A DNA stretch of 64,000 nucleotides, taken from the NCBI RefSeq assembly GCF_017357825.1, contig NZ_CP046072.1:806001-870000 (forward strand). Direction: 5' to 3'. The position numbers and the translations under genes were made by a program. Shown here piece after piece: positions 56,332-64,000 of the stretch. This DNA is from Sulfurimonas aquatica. Its GTDB lineage: Bacteria > Campylobacterota > Campylobacteria > Campylobacterales > Sulfurimonadaceae. The notes under the pieces were generated by a model. The model was not told where the DNA came from, searched no databases, and saw only the letters and a program-made list of their open reading frames with translations. Within the stretch, counting starts at the first letter, position 1, and every line of letters begins with the position of its first letter.

Positions 56332-57702
56332 ATGGAATTAGACTTCGCAAAATACATAAAGTACTCAAAACCAGGACCGCGTTATACTTCTTACCCTACG
56401 GCCTTAGAGTTTAATGACACATACAAATATGAGCAGTATATTCAAAAGCTAGAGTCTCAAGACAGCTCCCGTCCTATTAGCTTGTACTTTCACCTTCCAT
56501 TTTGTAAAAATGCTTGTTATTTTTGTGGGTGTAATGTTGTATTTACTTCTAAGGAAGATAAAATGCTGCGTTATATCGAGTATCTTAAACGCGAACTAAT
56601 AATTTTATCTGGGCATGTTGATTGTAAACGCGAAGTGATTCAGATGCATTTTGGCGGAGGGACCCCTACCTTTTTTTCAGCAGAGCAACTTAAAATCATT
56701 ATCGATGAGATAAAGTCATACTTTCCAAATTTTGTTGATGATGCAGAGATATCTTGTGAAATTGATCCTCGTCATATCAATGAAGCACAAATGAAAGTAA
56801 TGAGTGAGGCTGGTTTTAATCGTGTGAGTTTTGGTATTCAAGATTTTAATGAAAAAGTACAAATAGCAGTTCACCGTGTACAGCCTTATGAGATAACAAA
56901 AAATGCGATGGATTTAGCAAGGAAATACAATATGGTTTCCGTAAATGTAGACCTTATATATGGTCTTCCTTTTCAAACACTAGAGACTTTTAAAGAGACA
57001 CTCTCTCTTGCTTTAAGTCTAAGTCCAGATAGATTTGCAGTTTTTAACTATGCACATGTCCCTTGGCTGAAAAAAACTATGAGAAAGATTGATGAGACGA
57101 CACTTCCTCTTGCTGATGAGAAACTTCAAATCATGCAGTACACTATAGACTTTTTAACAAGCAATGGTTACAAAATGGTAGGAATGGATCACTTTGCAAA
57201 ACCTGAAGATGAGCTTTTTAAGGCGATAGAAAAGGGTGAACTACATAGAAACTTCCAGGGCTACACTACTAAGGGTGGAGCAGACTTAATTGGTGTTGGC
57301 CTTACTTCAATAGGTGAAGGTGTCGATAGTTACAACCAAAATTTTAAAGATATGAAGCTTTATGAAGAGGCTATAGATGCAAATCGTTTGCCATTTGAAC
57401 GCGGAGTAGTCTTAAATGAAGATGATCAAATTCGTCAGTATGTGATTATGGAACTTATGAGTAACTTTAAAATCGATATCAATAGATTCCAAAAGCTTTT
57501 TGACATTGAGTTTAAAGTATATTTCGCAGATGCTATTAAAGAATTAGAACCTTTTGCTCTAGAAGATTTAATTATTATGAATGACGAGAAAATAGAGTGC
57601 TCCCAAACAGGAACACTCTTGGTTAGAAACATAGCAATGGCGTTTGATGCATATATGCATCAACATGCAAGTAGCACAAAAACATTTTCAAAGACGGTGT
57701 AA
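56332..57702 (+). CDS. hemN: Oxygen-independent coproporphyrinogen III oxidase HemN
   Basis: Radical SAM enzyme that converts coproporphyrinogen III to protoporphyrinogen IX without oxygen, for haem synthesis. The 456-residue protein starts with KYSKPGPRYTSYPTALEFND, typical of HemN, and has the cluster site LPFCKNACYFCGCN near residue 56 (Cys-x3-Cys-x2-Cys with an extra Cys), FGGGTPTFF near 107, and VNVDLIYGLPFQTLETFKET near 205. The C-terminal domain is complete. Haem supply fits the cytochrome and cbb3 genes in the window. Three bases separate it from the next gene. Confidence 0.95.
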   Translation: MELDFAKYIKYSKPGPRYTSYPTALEFNDTYKYEQYIQKLESQDSSRPISLYFHLPFCKNACYFCGCNVVFTSKEDKMLRYIEYLKRELIILSGHVDCKREVIQMHFGGGTPTFFSAEQLKIIIDEIKSYFPNFVDDAEISCEIDPRHINEAQMKVMSEAGFNRVSFGIQDFNEKVQIAVHRVQPYEITKNAMDLARKYNMVSVNVDLIYGLPFQTLETFKETLSLALSLSPDRFAVFNYAHVPWLKKTMRKIDETTLPLADEKLQIMQYTIDFLTSNGYKMVGMDHFAKPEDELFKAIEKGELHRNFQGYTTKGGADLIGVGLTSIGEGVDSYNQNFKDMKLYEEAIDANRLPFERGVVLNEDDQIRQYVIMELMSNFKIDINRFQKLFDIEFKVYFADAIKELEPFALEDLIIMNDEKIECSQTGTLLVRNIAMAFDAYMHQHASSTKTFSKTV

Positions 57703-57704
57703 AG

Positions 57705-58988
57705 ATGGGTAAATTATTAGAAGATATTTTCAGTTTTGATGAGATACAAGATGATTGTGTCAAGTGTGGTAAGTGTATACCAGTATGTACGATTCATATC
57801 GTAAACCCAGATGAGGTGACATCTCCACGTGGTTTTATAGATCTACTTGGTGCTTATAAACGTGGTCAGTTAGACTTAGATAAAAATGCTAAAGATATAT
57901 TTGAATCATGTTTTTTATGTACTAACTGTGTTGATGTATGTCCAAAAGAGTTGCCAACAGATATGATAATTGAGCAAGTTCGTTCAGATATAGCGGATAA
58001 ATTTGGCATTGCATGGTATAAAAAAGCCTTTTTTCTACTACTACGTTATCGCTGGATGAATGATATAGCGTTTAAACTTGGTTGGGTATTTCAAACTTGT
58101 GGCTTTAAGATAAAAGCTGAAACTGACTCTATGAACTCGCGTTTTTCTATTCCAATGTTAAAAGCGGAGAGAACACTGCCTAGTTTGAGAAAAAAATCAT
58201 TTTTAAACTCTCACCCAGAAAGTATAGATAATGGCGGGAAAAGAAAAGTAGCTATCTTTATAGGGTGTCTAGCAAACTATAACTATGTAGATATTGGAAA
58301 TTCACTATTAGAAATCCTAGGAGCTTTAGAGATAGACGCTTTTTTAGCAAAATCTCAAAAGTGTTGTTCCGCTCCTGCATACTTTACAGGTGATTTTGAT
58401 ACAGTTGATAATAACGCGAAGTTTAATATCGAATACTTTGAGAGTTTTTCTAAAGACGTAGAAGCTATCATCGTTCCTGAAGCTACCTGTTCAGCAATGC
58501 TTAAAGTTGACTATGAACACTACTTTCATGACCAACCAGAGTGGAAGGCCCGTGCAAAGGCTATTATGGAAAAAGTTTATATGGCTACAGAGTGGTTGCA
58601 AAATCATACTGAGTTAGAAGCGCTTTTAGCCACTAAAAAACAAGATACGAAAATAGTTACTTATCATGACCCTTGTCATGCAAGAAAAGTTCAAGGAGTA
58701 TATGAAGCACCTAGGAACTTAGTGAGACAAAACTATAACATCGTTGAGATGAGTGACCCTAATGCTTGTTGTGGTTTTGGCGGAGTGACTATGCAGACTG
58801 AAAAGTATAGATTTGCCAAAGCGGCAGGAGTTCCTAAAGCGGCTATGATTAAAAAAACAGGTGCTGAGATAGTAAGTGCAGAGTGTTCGGCTTGTAGAAT
58901 GCAGATAAATAACTCTATGGGTTTAGCTGGAGTTGATACAGTCTTTAAGAACCCAATAGAGCTAATAGCTGAGGCACTAAAAAACTAG
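57705..58988 (+). CDS. Iron-sulfur (CCG-domain) oxidoreductase subunit, GlpC/GlcF-like
   Basis: A 427-residue protein with two ferredoxin-type clusters, CVKCGKCIPVC near residue 13 and CFLCTNCVDVCP near 66, followed by two CCG domains: KCCSAPAYFTGD near 225 and ACCGFGGVTMQ near 352, plus CSACRMQINNSMG near 390. Proteins of this type form part of glycolate, lactate or glycerol-3-phosphate dehydrogenases and heterodisulfide reductase-like complexes. No flavin subunit is encoded next to it, so the partner is unknown. The gene is placed tightly between hemN and lgt. Confidence 0.88.
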   Translation: MGKLLEDIFSFDEIQDDCVKCGKCIPVCTIHIVNPDEVTSPRGFIDLLGAYKRGQLDLDKNAKDIFESCFLCTNCVDVCPKELPTDMIIEQVRSDIADKFGIAWYKKAFFLLLRYRWMNDIAFKLGWVFQTCGFKIKAETDSMNSRFSIPMLKAERTLPSLRKKSFLNSHPESIDNGGKRKVAIFIGCLANYNYVDIGNSLLEILGALEIDAFLAKSQKCCSAPAYFTGDFDTVDNNAKFNIEYFESFSKDVEAIIVPEATCSAMLKVDYEHYFHDQPEWKARAKAIMEKVYMATEWLQNHTELEALLATKKQDTKIVTYHDPCHARKVQGVYEAPRNLVRQNYNIVEMSDPNACCGFGGVTMQTEKYRFAKAAGVPKAAMIKKTGAEIVSAECSACRMQINNSMGLAGVDTVFKNPIELIAEALKN

Positions 58989-59759
58989 ATGGAGCATTTT
59001 GTTTGGGGTACGGACCCAGTTGCACTCTCTTTTGGAAGCGTAAGAGTTTTTTGGTACGGTATTTTCTTTGCGAGCGCAATTCTCTCAGGTTTGCAGTTTA
59101 TAAAATGGGTATATAAACGCGAGGGTAAAAGTGATGAGTCTATGGATGCTCTTTTTACTTATGCTGTTATTGGCATAGTTGTAGGGGCGAGGCTTGGACA
59201 CTGTTTCTTTTATGACCCGGCATATTATTTAGCAAATCCTCTTAAAATTATTGCTGTGTGGGAGGGTGGTCTTGCCTCTCATGGCGGAGGCATCGGCTTT
59301 ATCATTGCACTTTGGTTTTATGTAAGAAAATATAAAATGAACTTTATATGGTTACTTGATCGTGCGACTATGCCTACGGCAATCTTTGCATTTTTTGTTC
59401 GAATGGGTAACTTTATGAACTCAGAAATAGTTGGAACAAAGAGTGAACTACCGTGGGCTATAGTATTTAGTAGAGTTGATGAGTTTGCTAGACATCCTGC
59501 CCAAGTGTATGAAGCTATTTCGTACTTAGCTATATTTTTTCTACTTACGTATTTATATAAAACTAGAACTTCTTTAAAACCTGGAATTCTCTTTGGAGTT
59601 TTTTTAACTACAGTTTTTTCAGCAAGATTTTTAATAGAGTTTGTAAAAACAAAGCAGGCAGCATACTCAACTGAGATAGCTCTTAGTACAGGTCAACTGT
59701 TAAGTATCCCATTTCTTATTATTGGTGTGGGATTTATCATTTGGAGTTATAAAAAGTAG
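58989..59759 (+). CDS. lgt: Prolipoprotein diacylglyceryl transferase
   Basis: Transfers diacylglycerol from phosphatidylglycerol to the lipobox Cys of prolipoproteins. The 256-residue protein has seven membrane segments, the signature IVVGARLGHCFFYDPAYYL near residue 53, WEGGLASHGGGIGFIIALW near 91 with the conserved His, and FFVRMGNFMNSEIVGTKSEL near 138 with the Arg and Asn of the Lgt motif, then HPAQVYEA near 172. It starts immediately after the preceding stop. Confidence 0.97.
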   Translation: MEHFVWGTDPVALSFGSVRVFWYGIFFASAILSGLQFIKWVYKREGKSDESMDALFTYAVIGIVVGARLGHCFFYDPAYYLANPLKIIAVWEGGLASHGGGIGFIIALWFYVRKYKMNFIWLLDRATMPTAIFAFFVRMGNFMNSEIVGTKSELPWAIVFSRVDEFARHPAQVYEAISYLAIFFLLTYLYKTRTSLKPGILFGVFLTTVFSARFLIEFVKTKQAAYSTEIALSTGQLLSIPFLIIGVGFIIWSYKK

Positions 59760-60049
59760 TGCAAACAGCTATCTTCATATACTTTATCTTTGTAAATATA
59801 GCTGCGTTTGTGGTCTATACTTTCGATAAGTTTCGCTCTCGTGTTGGAGCTTCTCGCATTTCTGAAAAAGAGTTGCATACTTTTTCACTTATAGGTGGAT
59901 TTTTAGGAGCGACGTTAAGCATGGCTCTTTTTCATCATAAAGTCTCAAAAGTCTCTTTTTTGCTAATACATATCGCTATTATGATACTTTGGATAGCTTT
60001 AATTCTTTACTATTTTACTCAAATTGATGAGCTCAACTTTATCTCTTAA
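59759..60049 (+). CDS. DUF1294 membrane protein
   Basis: A 96-residue protein with three hydrophobic segments. YTFDKFRSRVGASRISEKEL near residue 21 and FSLIGGFLGATLSMALFHHK near 47 match DUF1294, where the middle segment usually reads DK..A....RIpE..L and the second GG..Ga. Function is not known. The start is GTG and shares one base with the lgt stop (TAGTG), so translation is coupled. It converges on the DUF2062 gene four bases away. Confidence 0.8.
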   Translation: MQTAIFIYFIFVNIAAFVVYTFDKFRSRVGASRISEKELHTFSLIGGFLGATLSMALFHHKVSKVSFLLIHIAIMILWIALILYYFTQIDELNFIS

Positions 60050-60053
60050 ACTA

Positions 60054-60542
60054 TTATCTATGATGTCTATGTTTTTTCTTTGCTGAATGCACTGAAGATT
60101 TCCAAAAATGATTTACCGCCCAGTAAGCTGATAATGACCCGATAACAGAGTAAAAGAGCGTTCCTACATAGAGTGGTATAAAAATATTGTCTATATTCTC
60201 ACTAAACCAGTTAAGAGTCATCTCAACAGGAGCTATCTCAGAACCTAGAAAAAAAGCACCCGTCATATACTCCATATAGTACATTGGTGGCATTGTAAGG
60301 GGATTACTAAGCCAACACATAGCTAACGCGATGGGTACGTTAAAACGTACAAAGGGCATGAAAAGTAGTACGGCCGCCATCTGCATTGGCATAGGTATAA
60401 ACGCTATAAATATACCTATAAGAACGCCACGAGATATCATTCTTCTATTAGTAGCTAAAAACTCTGGTGGTATTTTCGACTTTTTTATAAAGGCTTTTAA
60501 TTTTTCACTTTTTGAAGTCTGTTTAAGTGTCTTTCTTATCAT
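60054..60542 (-). CDS. DUF2062 membrane protein
   Basis: A 162-residue protein with two or three membrane segments. GVLIGIFIAFIPMPMQMAAV near residue 39 and CWLSNPLTMPPMYYMEYMTG near 76 are the DUF2062 signature (conserved Asn-Pro-x-Thr). Function is unknown; members often sit near glycosyltransferase or envelope genes. The C terminus is rich in Lys and His (AKKKHRHHR). Its start overlaps the end of the PAS-GGDEF-EAL gene by 20 bases. Confidence 0.82.
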   Translation of the reverse strand: MIRKTLKQTSKSEKLKAFIKKSKIPPEFLATNRRMISRGVLIGIFIAFIPMPMQMAAVLLFMPFVRFNVPIALAMCWLSNPLTMPPMYYMEYMTGAFFLGSEIAPVEMTLNWFSENIDNIFIPLYVGTLFYSVIGSLSAYWAVNHFWKSSVHSAKKKHRHHR

Positions 60543-62649
60543 TACTTTTACCTAAAATAGCTTGAGGCTTATCAAAGTAGTATCCTTGAGATTTGTTCAC
60601 GCCTAGAGTAATGAGTTTATCATTAATCTCTTTATTCTCTACATACTCGCCTATTGTTTCTATGCCCATCTCTTTGGCAAACGCTACTATTACTGAGGTA
60701 ATAAGAGCAGAGCGTTTGTCATGGGCAATCTCTTTTATAATACTACCATCAATTTTTATGAAATCAGCTTGAAGACGCATTAGATGTTCAAAGTTTGAGT
60801 ACCCTGTACCAAAATCATCAATGGATATTCTACATCCATAAGATTTTACCTTGTTTATAAACTCTTCAATTTTGTCAAAGTTCTCTATACTTTCACTCTC
60901 TACAATTTCAAATATAACTCTATTTGATATATTATATTTTTCTAAAGTTTTAATAATAAAGGCTGTTATATCTTTATCTAAAATATCATCTATTGTAATA
61001 TTTATAGAAAATTCATAGTCTGTCTCTTTAAATACTTCAAAACTTTTTTTAATTACAATTTTTGTTAGTTGTTTATAAAGTTTTGCTTTTTTTGCAATTT
61101 CTAAAAAATGAAAAGGTATGATAGGGTTGCCATCCTTGTCAATGAGTCGTATAAGTGTTTCATATTTGTTAATTTTGTTATTTGCATTGTCAACTATGGG
61201 TTGGAAATAAATGGTGATTCTATCATCATAAATAGCATCTTTAATCTCTTTAATCCATCTTATATTATTCTCATACTCAGTTGAGAGCGATAATTCATCA
61301 CTATAAATAACTAATATTTTTGATCTTCTTTTAGCTGCAATAAGCGCCATGTGCGCCGTTTGTAAAAGAAGTTTATTTTTTTCTAATGATATACCAATCG
61401 TTACATTAAGTGATATTTTTTGATCTCTAATCGTTATAACATTCTCACTATTATGATGAATTAAGTTTGTTGCTATAGCAATGATTGTCTCGGTGTTTCT
61501 CTGTGTACATGTAATTATAAATTCATCACCACTCTGTCTATATAGATTTGCGTTATCTATATGCTCTATTTCAGACAAAAGAAAGTTGGCAAACTCTTTT
61601 AGTACTTCATTACCAAAATCCTCACCGTAGAGATTATTGATTTGACTAAAGCTGTCTATATTAATAAGCATACATGACACTCTTGGAGGATCTTTAATTT
61701 TGTCTAAAAGGGCATTTCTATTTTTTAGTTTTGTTAGACTGTCTACATATAGCATCTCTATAAGCTTGTTTTTTTGTGCTATAAGTTTACTTATATTGTG
61801 CCTGATAGCGATAAACTCTACTATCTCATTATCTTTATTAAGGATAGGCGAAATAGTAGTATCGACCCAGTAACTGCTACCGTCTTTAGCAAGGTTTTCT
61901 ATATGTCCATGCCAGGTTTTTTTTGAAAGTATTGTGTCCCAGAGCTCTACGAAAACAGACTTGTGAGTACTTGGATGGCGTACTATGTTATGGTTTTGTC
62001 CTATAACATCTGCTTGTGTATAGCCCGTTATGTTGTAAAAGTTTTGATTTGCAAAAGTAATAAAGCCATCAAGGTCCGTTCTAGTAACTATAAGGTTGTT
62101 GTCAATGTTTGATTTATAACTCTCAAGATATGAAATATTGTCACTGAGTCGCTGATATGCATTTTTGTCATTTTCATTTATAAAATACTTTATAAGATAG
62201 TATATACCCGACAAGGCAGCAGATATATTTAAAAAGATAAAAACTTCTATAGTACTTTGTGAAACTTTTTGTAGCGGAAGTTGCATCAACCACTGGTCAA
62301 TAAAAACTGAAAAAATAACTAGGGCTATAAAGGAGTAGAGCCAGTATATGGATTTTGATTTTTTTTCATGTATAAGGGATGCTATAGGAGCAAAAAAGGC
62401 CCATAGAAATATATAACCACTCTGCGCAAATCCCCCAAGAGACCACATTAGAAAAAATGGCAAGAGTAAAATTAAGAACATTTGTGTTTTTTGCATTATA
62501 AGAAGGTTTTTATTTTTACTAAAACGCCAAATCGCATAGAGAGATGAAGTTGCATAAGCTAAAGGGATAACTGAAGAGAAATTATGACCTAAAGAGAGGT
62601 AGATAACAAACCACACAAGGCAGACAGGACCAATAATAACAGGAACCAT
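60523..62649 (-). CDS. Membrane PAS-GGDEF-EAL cyclic-di-GMP protein
   Basis: A 708-residue protein with about five to six N-terminal membrane helices (residues 1-160), then PAS with a PAC end (about 180-290), GGDEF (about 300-450) and EAL (about 465-700). The cyclase signature reads RQSGDEFII, with Ser for the first Gly, which may lower but not exclude activity. The EAL motif is ETLIRL, keeping Glu and Leu, and DDFGTGYSNFEHLMRLQADF is canonical, so phosphodiesterase activity is probable. The membrane part has no recognised sensor fold. Stop lies inside the DUF2062 gene. Confidence 0.92.
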   Translation of the reverse strand: MVPVIIGPVCLVWFVIYLSLGHNFSSVIPLAYATSSLYAIWRFSKNKNLLIMQKTQMFLILLLPFFLMWSLGGFAQSGYIFLWAFFAPIASLIHEKKSKSIYWLYSFIALVIFSVFIDQWLMQLPLQKVSQSTIEVFIFLNISAALSGIYYLIKYFINENDKNAYQRLSDNISYLESYKSNIDNNLIVTRTDLDGFITFANQNFYNITGYTQADVIGQNHNIVRHPSTHKSVFVELWDTILSKKTWHGHIENLAKDGSSYWVDTTISPILNKDNEIVEFIAIRHNISKLIAQKNKLIEMLYVDSLTKLKNRNALLDKIKDPPRVSCMLINIDSFSQINNLYGEDFGNEVLKEFANFLLSEIEHIDNANLYRQSGDEFIITCTQRNTETIIAIATNLIHHNSENVITIRDQKISLNVTIGISLEKNKLLLQTAHMALIAAKRRSKILVIYSDELSLSTEYENNIRWIKEIKDAIYDDRITIYFQPIVDNANNKINKYETLIRLIDKDGNPIIPFHFLEIAKKAKLYKQLTKIVIKKSFEVFKETDYEFSINITIDDILDKDITAFIIKTLEKYNISNRVIFEIVESESIENFDKIEEFINKVKSYGCRISIDDFGTGYSNFEHLMRLQADFIKIDGSIIKEIAHDKRSALITSVIVAFAKEMGIETIGEYVENKEINDKLITLGVNKSQGYYFDKPQAILGKSNDKKDT

Positions 62650-62794
62650 TGTAATTGATATTTTTTTTAGTCTAATCTCTTCAGTATCATTGGATTCTAA
62701 GCCACTCTGTAAGGTCTTATCTAAATATTTTTTAATTATTTTAAATATAATTCGTTACCTGTTATGTGATATTTTTTTGATTATATCATAGATA

Positions 62795-62856
62795 TATGAA
62801 TATATTATGAATAAATTATGAATATATTGTGAATAATGTAAAGAGTGTGAATAATA
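62795..62856 (+). repeat. Phased 11-bp repeat array
   Basis: Four tandem 11-bp units, at 62795, 62806, 62817 and 62828, all contain TGAATA at the same place: TATGAATATAT, TATGAATAAAT, TATGAATATAT, TGTGAATAATG. A fifth unit, TGTGAATAATA, follows at 62846 after seven extra bases. Units four and five contain TGTGAATAA, whose complement TTATTCACA differs by one base from the E. coli DnaA box. Spacing equals one helical turn, so a protein would meet all copies on the same DNA face. Confidence 0.9.
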
Positions 62857-62865
62857 TGCTAAAAT
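62857..62865 (+). promoter_or_regulatory. Extended -10 promoter of the DEAD-box gene
   Basis: TGC followed by TAAAAT (62860-62865) forms an extended -10 element 26 bases before the ATG. The predicted start site is near 62872. The repeat array ends at the upstream edge of this element and occupies the place of a -35 region. Confidence 0.5.
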
Positions 62866-62890
62866 TACACATATAAATAGAAGGTAGAGA

Positions 62891-64000
62891 ATGTCATTTG
62901 AAAAACTAGGAGTGTTTAAGCCCCTGCTTGATGCTATAAAAGATTTGGGTTATGAGAATCCAACATCTATACAAACAAAGGCAATACCTTATGTCTTAGC
63001 AAAAAAAGATGTTTTTGCTACAGCACAAACAGGAACAGGAAAAACTGCTGCATTTGCACTTCCTCTGCTTCAGCGTTTACGTAAACGCCAAGAGGGTAAG
63101 GGTGTGAGAGCTGTTATACTCTCTCCAACACGAGAACTCTCTATACAGATATATGAAGATATAGAGAAGTATGCTAAAAATATGGACATCAAAACTATGA
63201 TTTTAGTGGGTGGAAAAGATTTAGACGCACAAAGAAACAAGCTTAAAGCGGGTGTTGAGATTGTTATAGCTACTCCTGGAAGATTGATGGAACATATGGA
63301 AACTGGACTTTCTTTAGTAGATGTGGAGACGTTTATACTTGATGAAGCAGATAGAATGCTTGACATGGGTTTTACTAAAGACATTAGAAAGATTCATCCA
63401 CTTTTACCTAAACGCCACCAAACGCTTCTTTTCTCAGCAACATTTAGTGATAAGGTGAGAAAGCTTTCAAAGTTGATACTGACGAAGCCTATGTTTATAG
63501 AGACTGCAAAGAAAAATACAACAGTAGATACTATAAACCAAGTTGCCTACTTAGTGGATAAAGAGAGAAAAGCGGCACTTTTGGCTTACCTCATAGGTTC
63601 AAGAAACTACCCTCAAGTCTTAGTTTTTACGCGAACTAAAAAGAGTGCTGATGAGTTAGTTATAGAGCTTAAAAAAGATGGACTTAAGTGTGGAATCATT
63701 CATGGAGATAAAACAAAGGCAAATCGTCTTAAAACTCTTACTCAGTTTAAAGAGGGGCACTATAAAGTTTTAGTGGCGACGGACATCGCTTCTCGTGGAC
63801 TAGATATTGAGCATCTTCCTTATGTTATAAACTACGAACTTCCATCTATTCCTGAGGATTACGTACATCGCGTTGGACGTACTGGTCGTGCTGGGCGTAA
63901 TGGTGAAGCAATCTCTCTTATAGATATCTATGAGAAGTATGATATGAGAGACATTGAAAAGCTTATAGGTCAAAAAATACCTCAAGATACGGTTGAAGGT
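62891..64000 (+). CDS. DEAD-box RNA helicase, RhlE-like (partial, runs off the window)
   Basis: ATP-dependent RNA helicase, cut by the window end after 370 codons without a stop. Motifs in order: Q motif (GYENPTSIQTKAIPYVLA) near residue 20, motif I ATAQTGTGKTAAFALPLLQR near 43, PTREL near 79, ATPGR near 124, DEAD near 150, the SAT motif in LLFSATFSDK near 180, and in the second domain VFTRTKKSADEL near 248, VATDIASRGLDIEHLPYVIN near 297 and HRVGRTGRAGRNGE near 327. Only the C-terminal extension is missing. An AGGTAGAG ribosome site precedes the ATG at 62891. Such helicases help ribosome assembly and cold growth. Confidence 0.95.
   Translation, partial: MSFEKLGVFKPLLDAIKDLGYENPTSIQTKAIPYVLAKKDVFATAQTGTGKTAAFALPLLQRLRKRQEGKGVRAVILSPTRELSIQIYEDIEKYAKNMDIKTMILVGGKDLDAQRNKLKAGVEIVIATPGRLMEHMETGLSLVDVETFILDEADRMLDMGFTKDIRKIHPLLPKRHQTLLFSATFSDKVRKLSKLILTKPMFIETAKKNTTVDTINQVAYLVDKERKAALLAYLIGSRNYPQVLVFTRTKKSADELVIELKKDGLKCGIIHGDKTKANRLKTLTQFKEGHYKVLVATDIASRGLDIEHLPYVINYELPSIPEDYVHRVGRTGRAGRNGEAISLIDIYEKYDMRDIEKLIGQKIPQDTVEG

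Larger units (their letters stand above)
62650..62890. other. Intergenic region between divergent genes, AT-rich
   Basis: This 241-bp gap between the PAS-GGDEF-EAL gene (minus) and the DEAD-box gene (plus) has no coding potential that I can support. It holds an inverted repeat TGATAT at 62767-62772 with ATATCA at 62783-62788, the 11-bp repeat array at 62795-62856 and an extended -10 element at 62857-62865, all described separately. Confidence 0.8.

Noticed and set aside
62795-62856. Repeat array as a CRISPR
   Set aside because: Units are 11 bp, tandem, without unique spacers, and no cas gene is nearby.

Overview
The window reads as a chromosomal segment of a Campylobacterota (formerly Epsilonproteobacteria) bacterium, most likely Sulfurimonas or a close relative. 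Support comes from the AT-rich composition, the flagellar order flhF-flhG-membrane protein-fliA-fliM-fliY, an aminodeoxyfutalosine-deaminase-type amidohydrolase (futalosine route to menaquinone), cbb3-oxidase assembly genes (ccoI, ccoS), small c-type cytochromes and the rRNA sequences. The genus is recognised by eye, not by a search. No transposase, integrase, phage gene or CRISPR array was seen.

Layout. 1-7.3 kb: NAD synthesis (nadA, nadC), flagellar export (flhB), a degenerate DHH-type protein, an M23 peptidase, lpxC, tsaB and thrB. 7.4-11.2 kb: translation operon ylxR-infB-rbfA-rimP. 11.2-14.8 kb: ribD, menaquinone methyltransferase, xseA and an FmdE-like gene, meeting sppA and the futalosine-type deaminase on the opposite strand. 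17-19 kb: a PAS-GGDEF-EAL protein. 19.2-27.1 kb: aroQ, folK, the flagellar/sigma-28 block, a LOG-family protein and mnmA. 27.1-32.9 kb: one rRNA operon, 16S-tRNA-Ala(UGC)-23S-5S, with long processing stems and two candidate promoters. 33-40 kb: ADP-heptose synthesis (gmhA, gmhB, hldD, hldE) split by a half-length asparaginase-like gene, ccoI, ccoS and a cytochrome c. 40-53.4 kb: an LPS core/O-antigen region on mixed strands with three GT9 heptosyltransferase-type genes, GT2, GT4, GT32 and GT39 enzymes, an LPS-type kinase, a PAP2 phosphatase, a glycosidase-like membrane protein, a DUF1919 protein and an O-antigen ligase. 53.5-60.5 kb: an MsbA-like flippase, an HD-GYP protein, hemN, a CCG-domain iron-sulfur protein, lgt and two small membrane proteins. 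60.5-64 kb: a second PAS-GGDEF-EAL protein and a DEAD-box helicase cut by the window end.

How it fits together. Most of the second half builds the outer envelope: heptose is made and activated, transferred by GT9 enzymes, decorated by other transferases and a kinase, capped by the ligase and flipped by MsbA. Two GGDEF-EAL proteins and one HD-GYP protein supply cyclic-di-GMP control, plausibly over motility and surface.

Points most worth a second look: a phased 11-bp repeat array ending against an extended -10 element in front of the DEAD-box gene; a 30-bp duplication of the flhB start that creates a small ORF; a single-domain asparaginase retaining the catalytic residues; a GH-A-like LPS-locus protein that seems to lack its acid/base glutamate; three convergent gene pairs whose stop codons interlock; and a terminator-like hairpin inside the rRNA operon. 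No clearly new multi-gene system was found.
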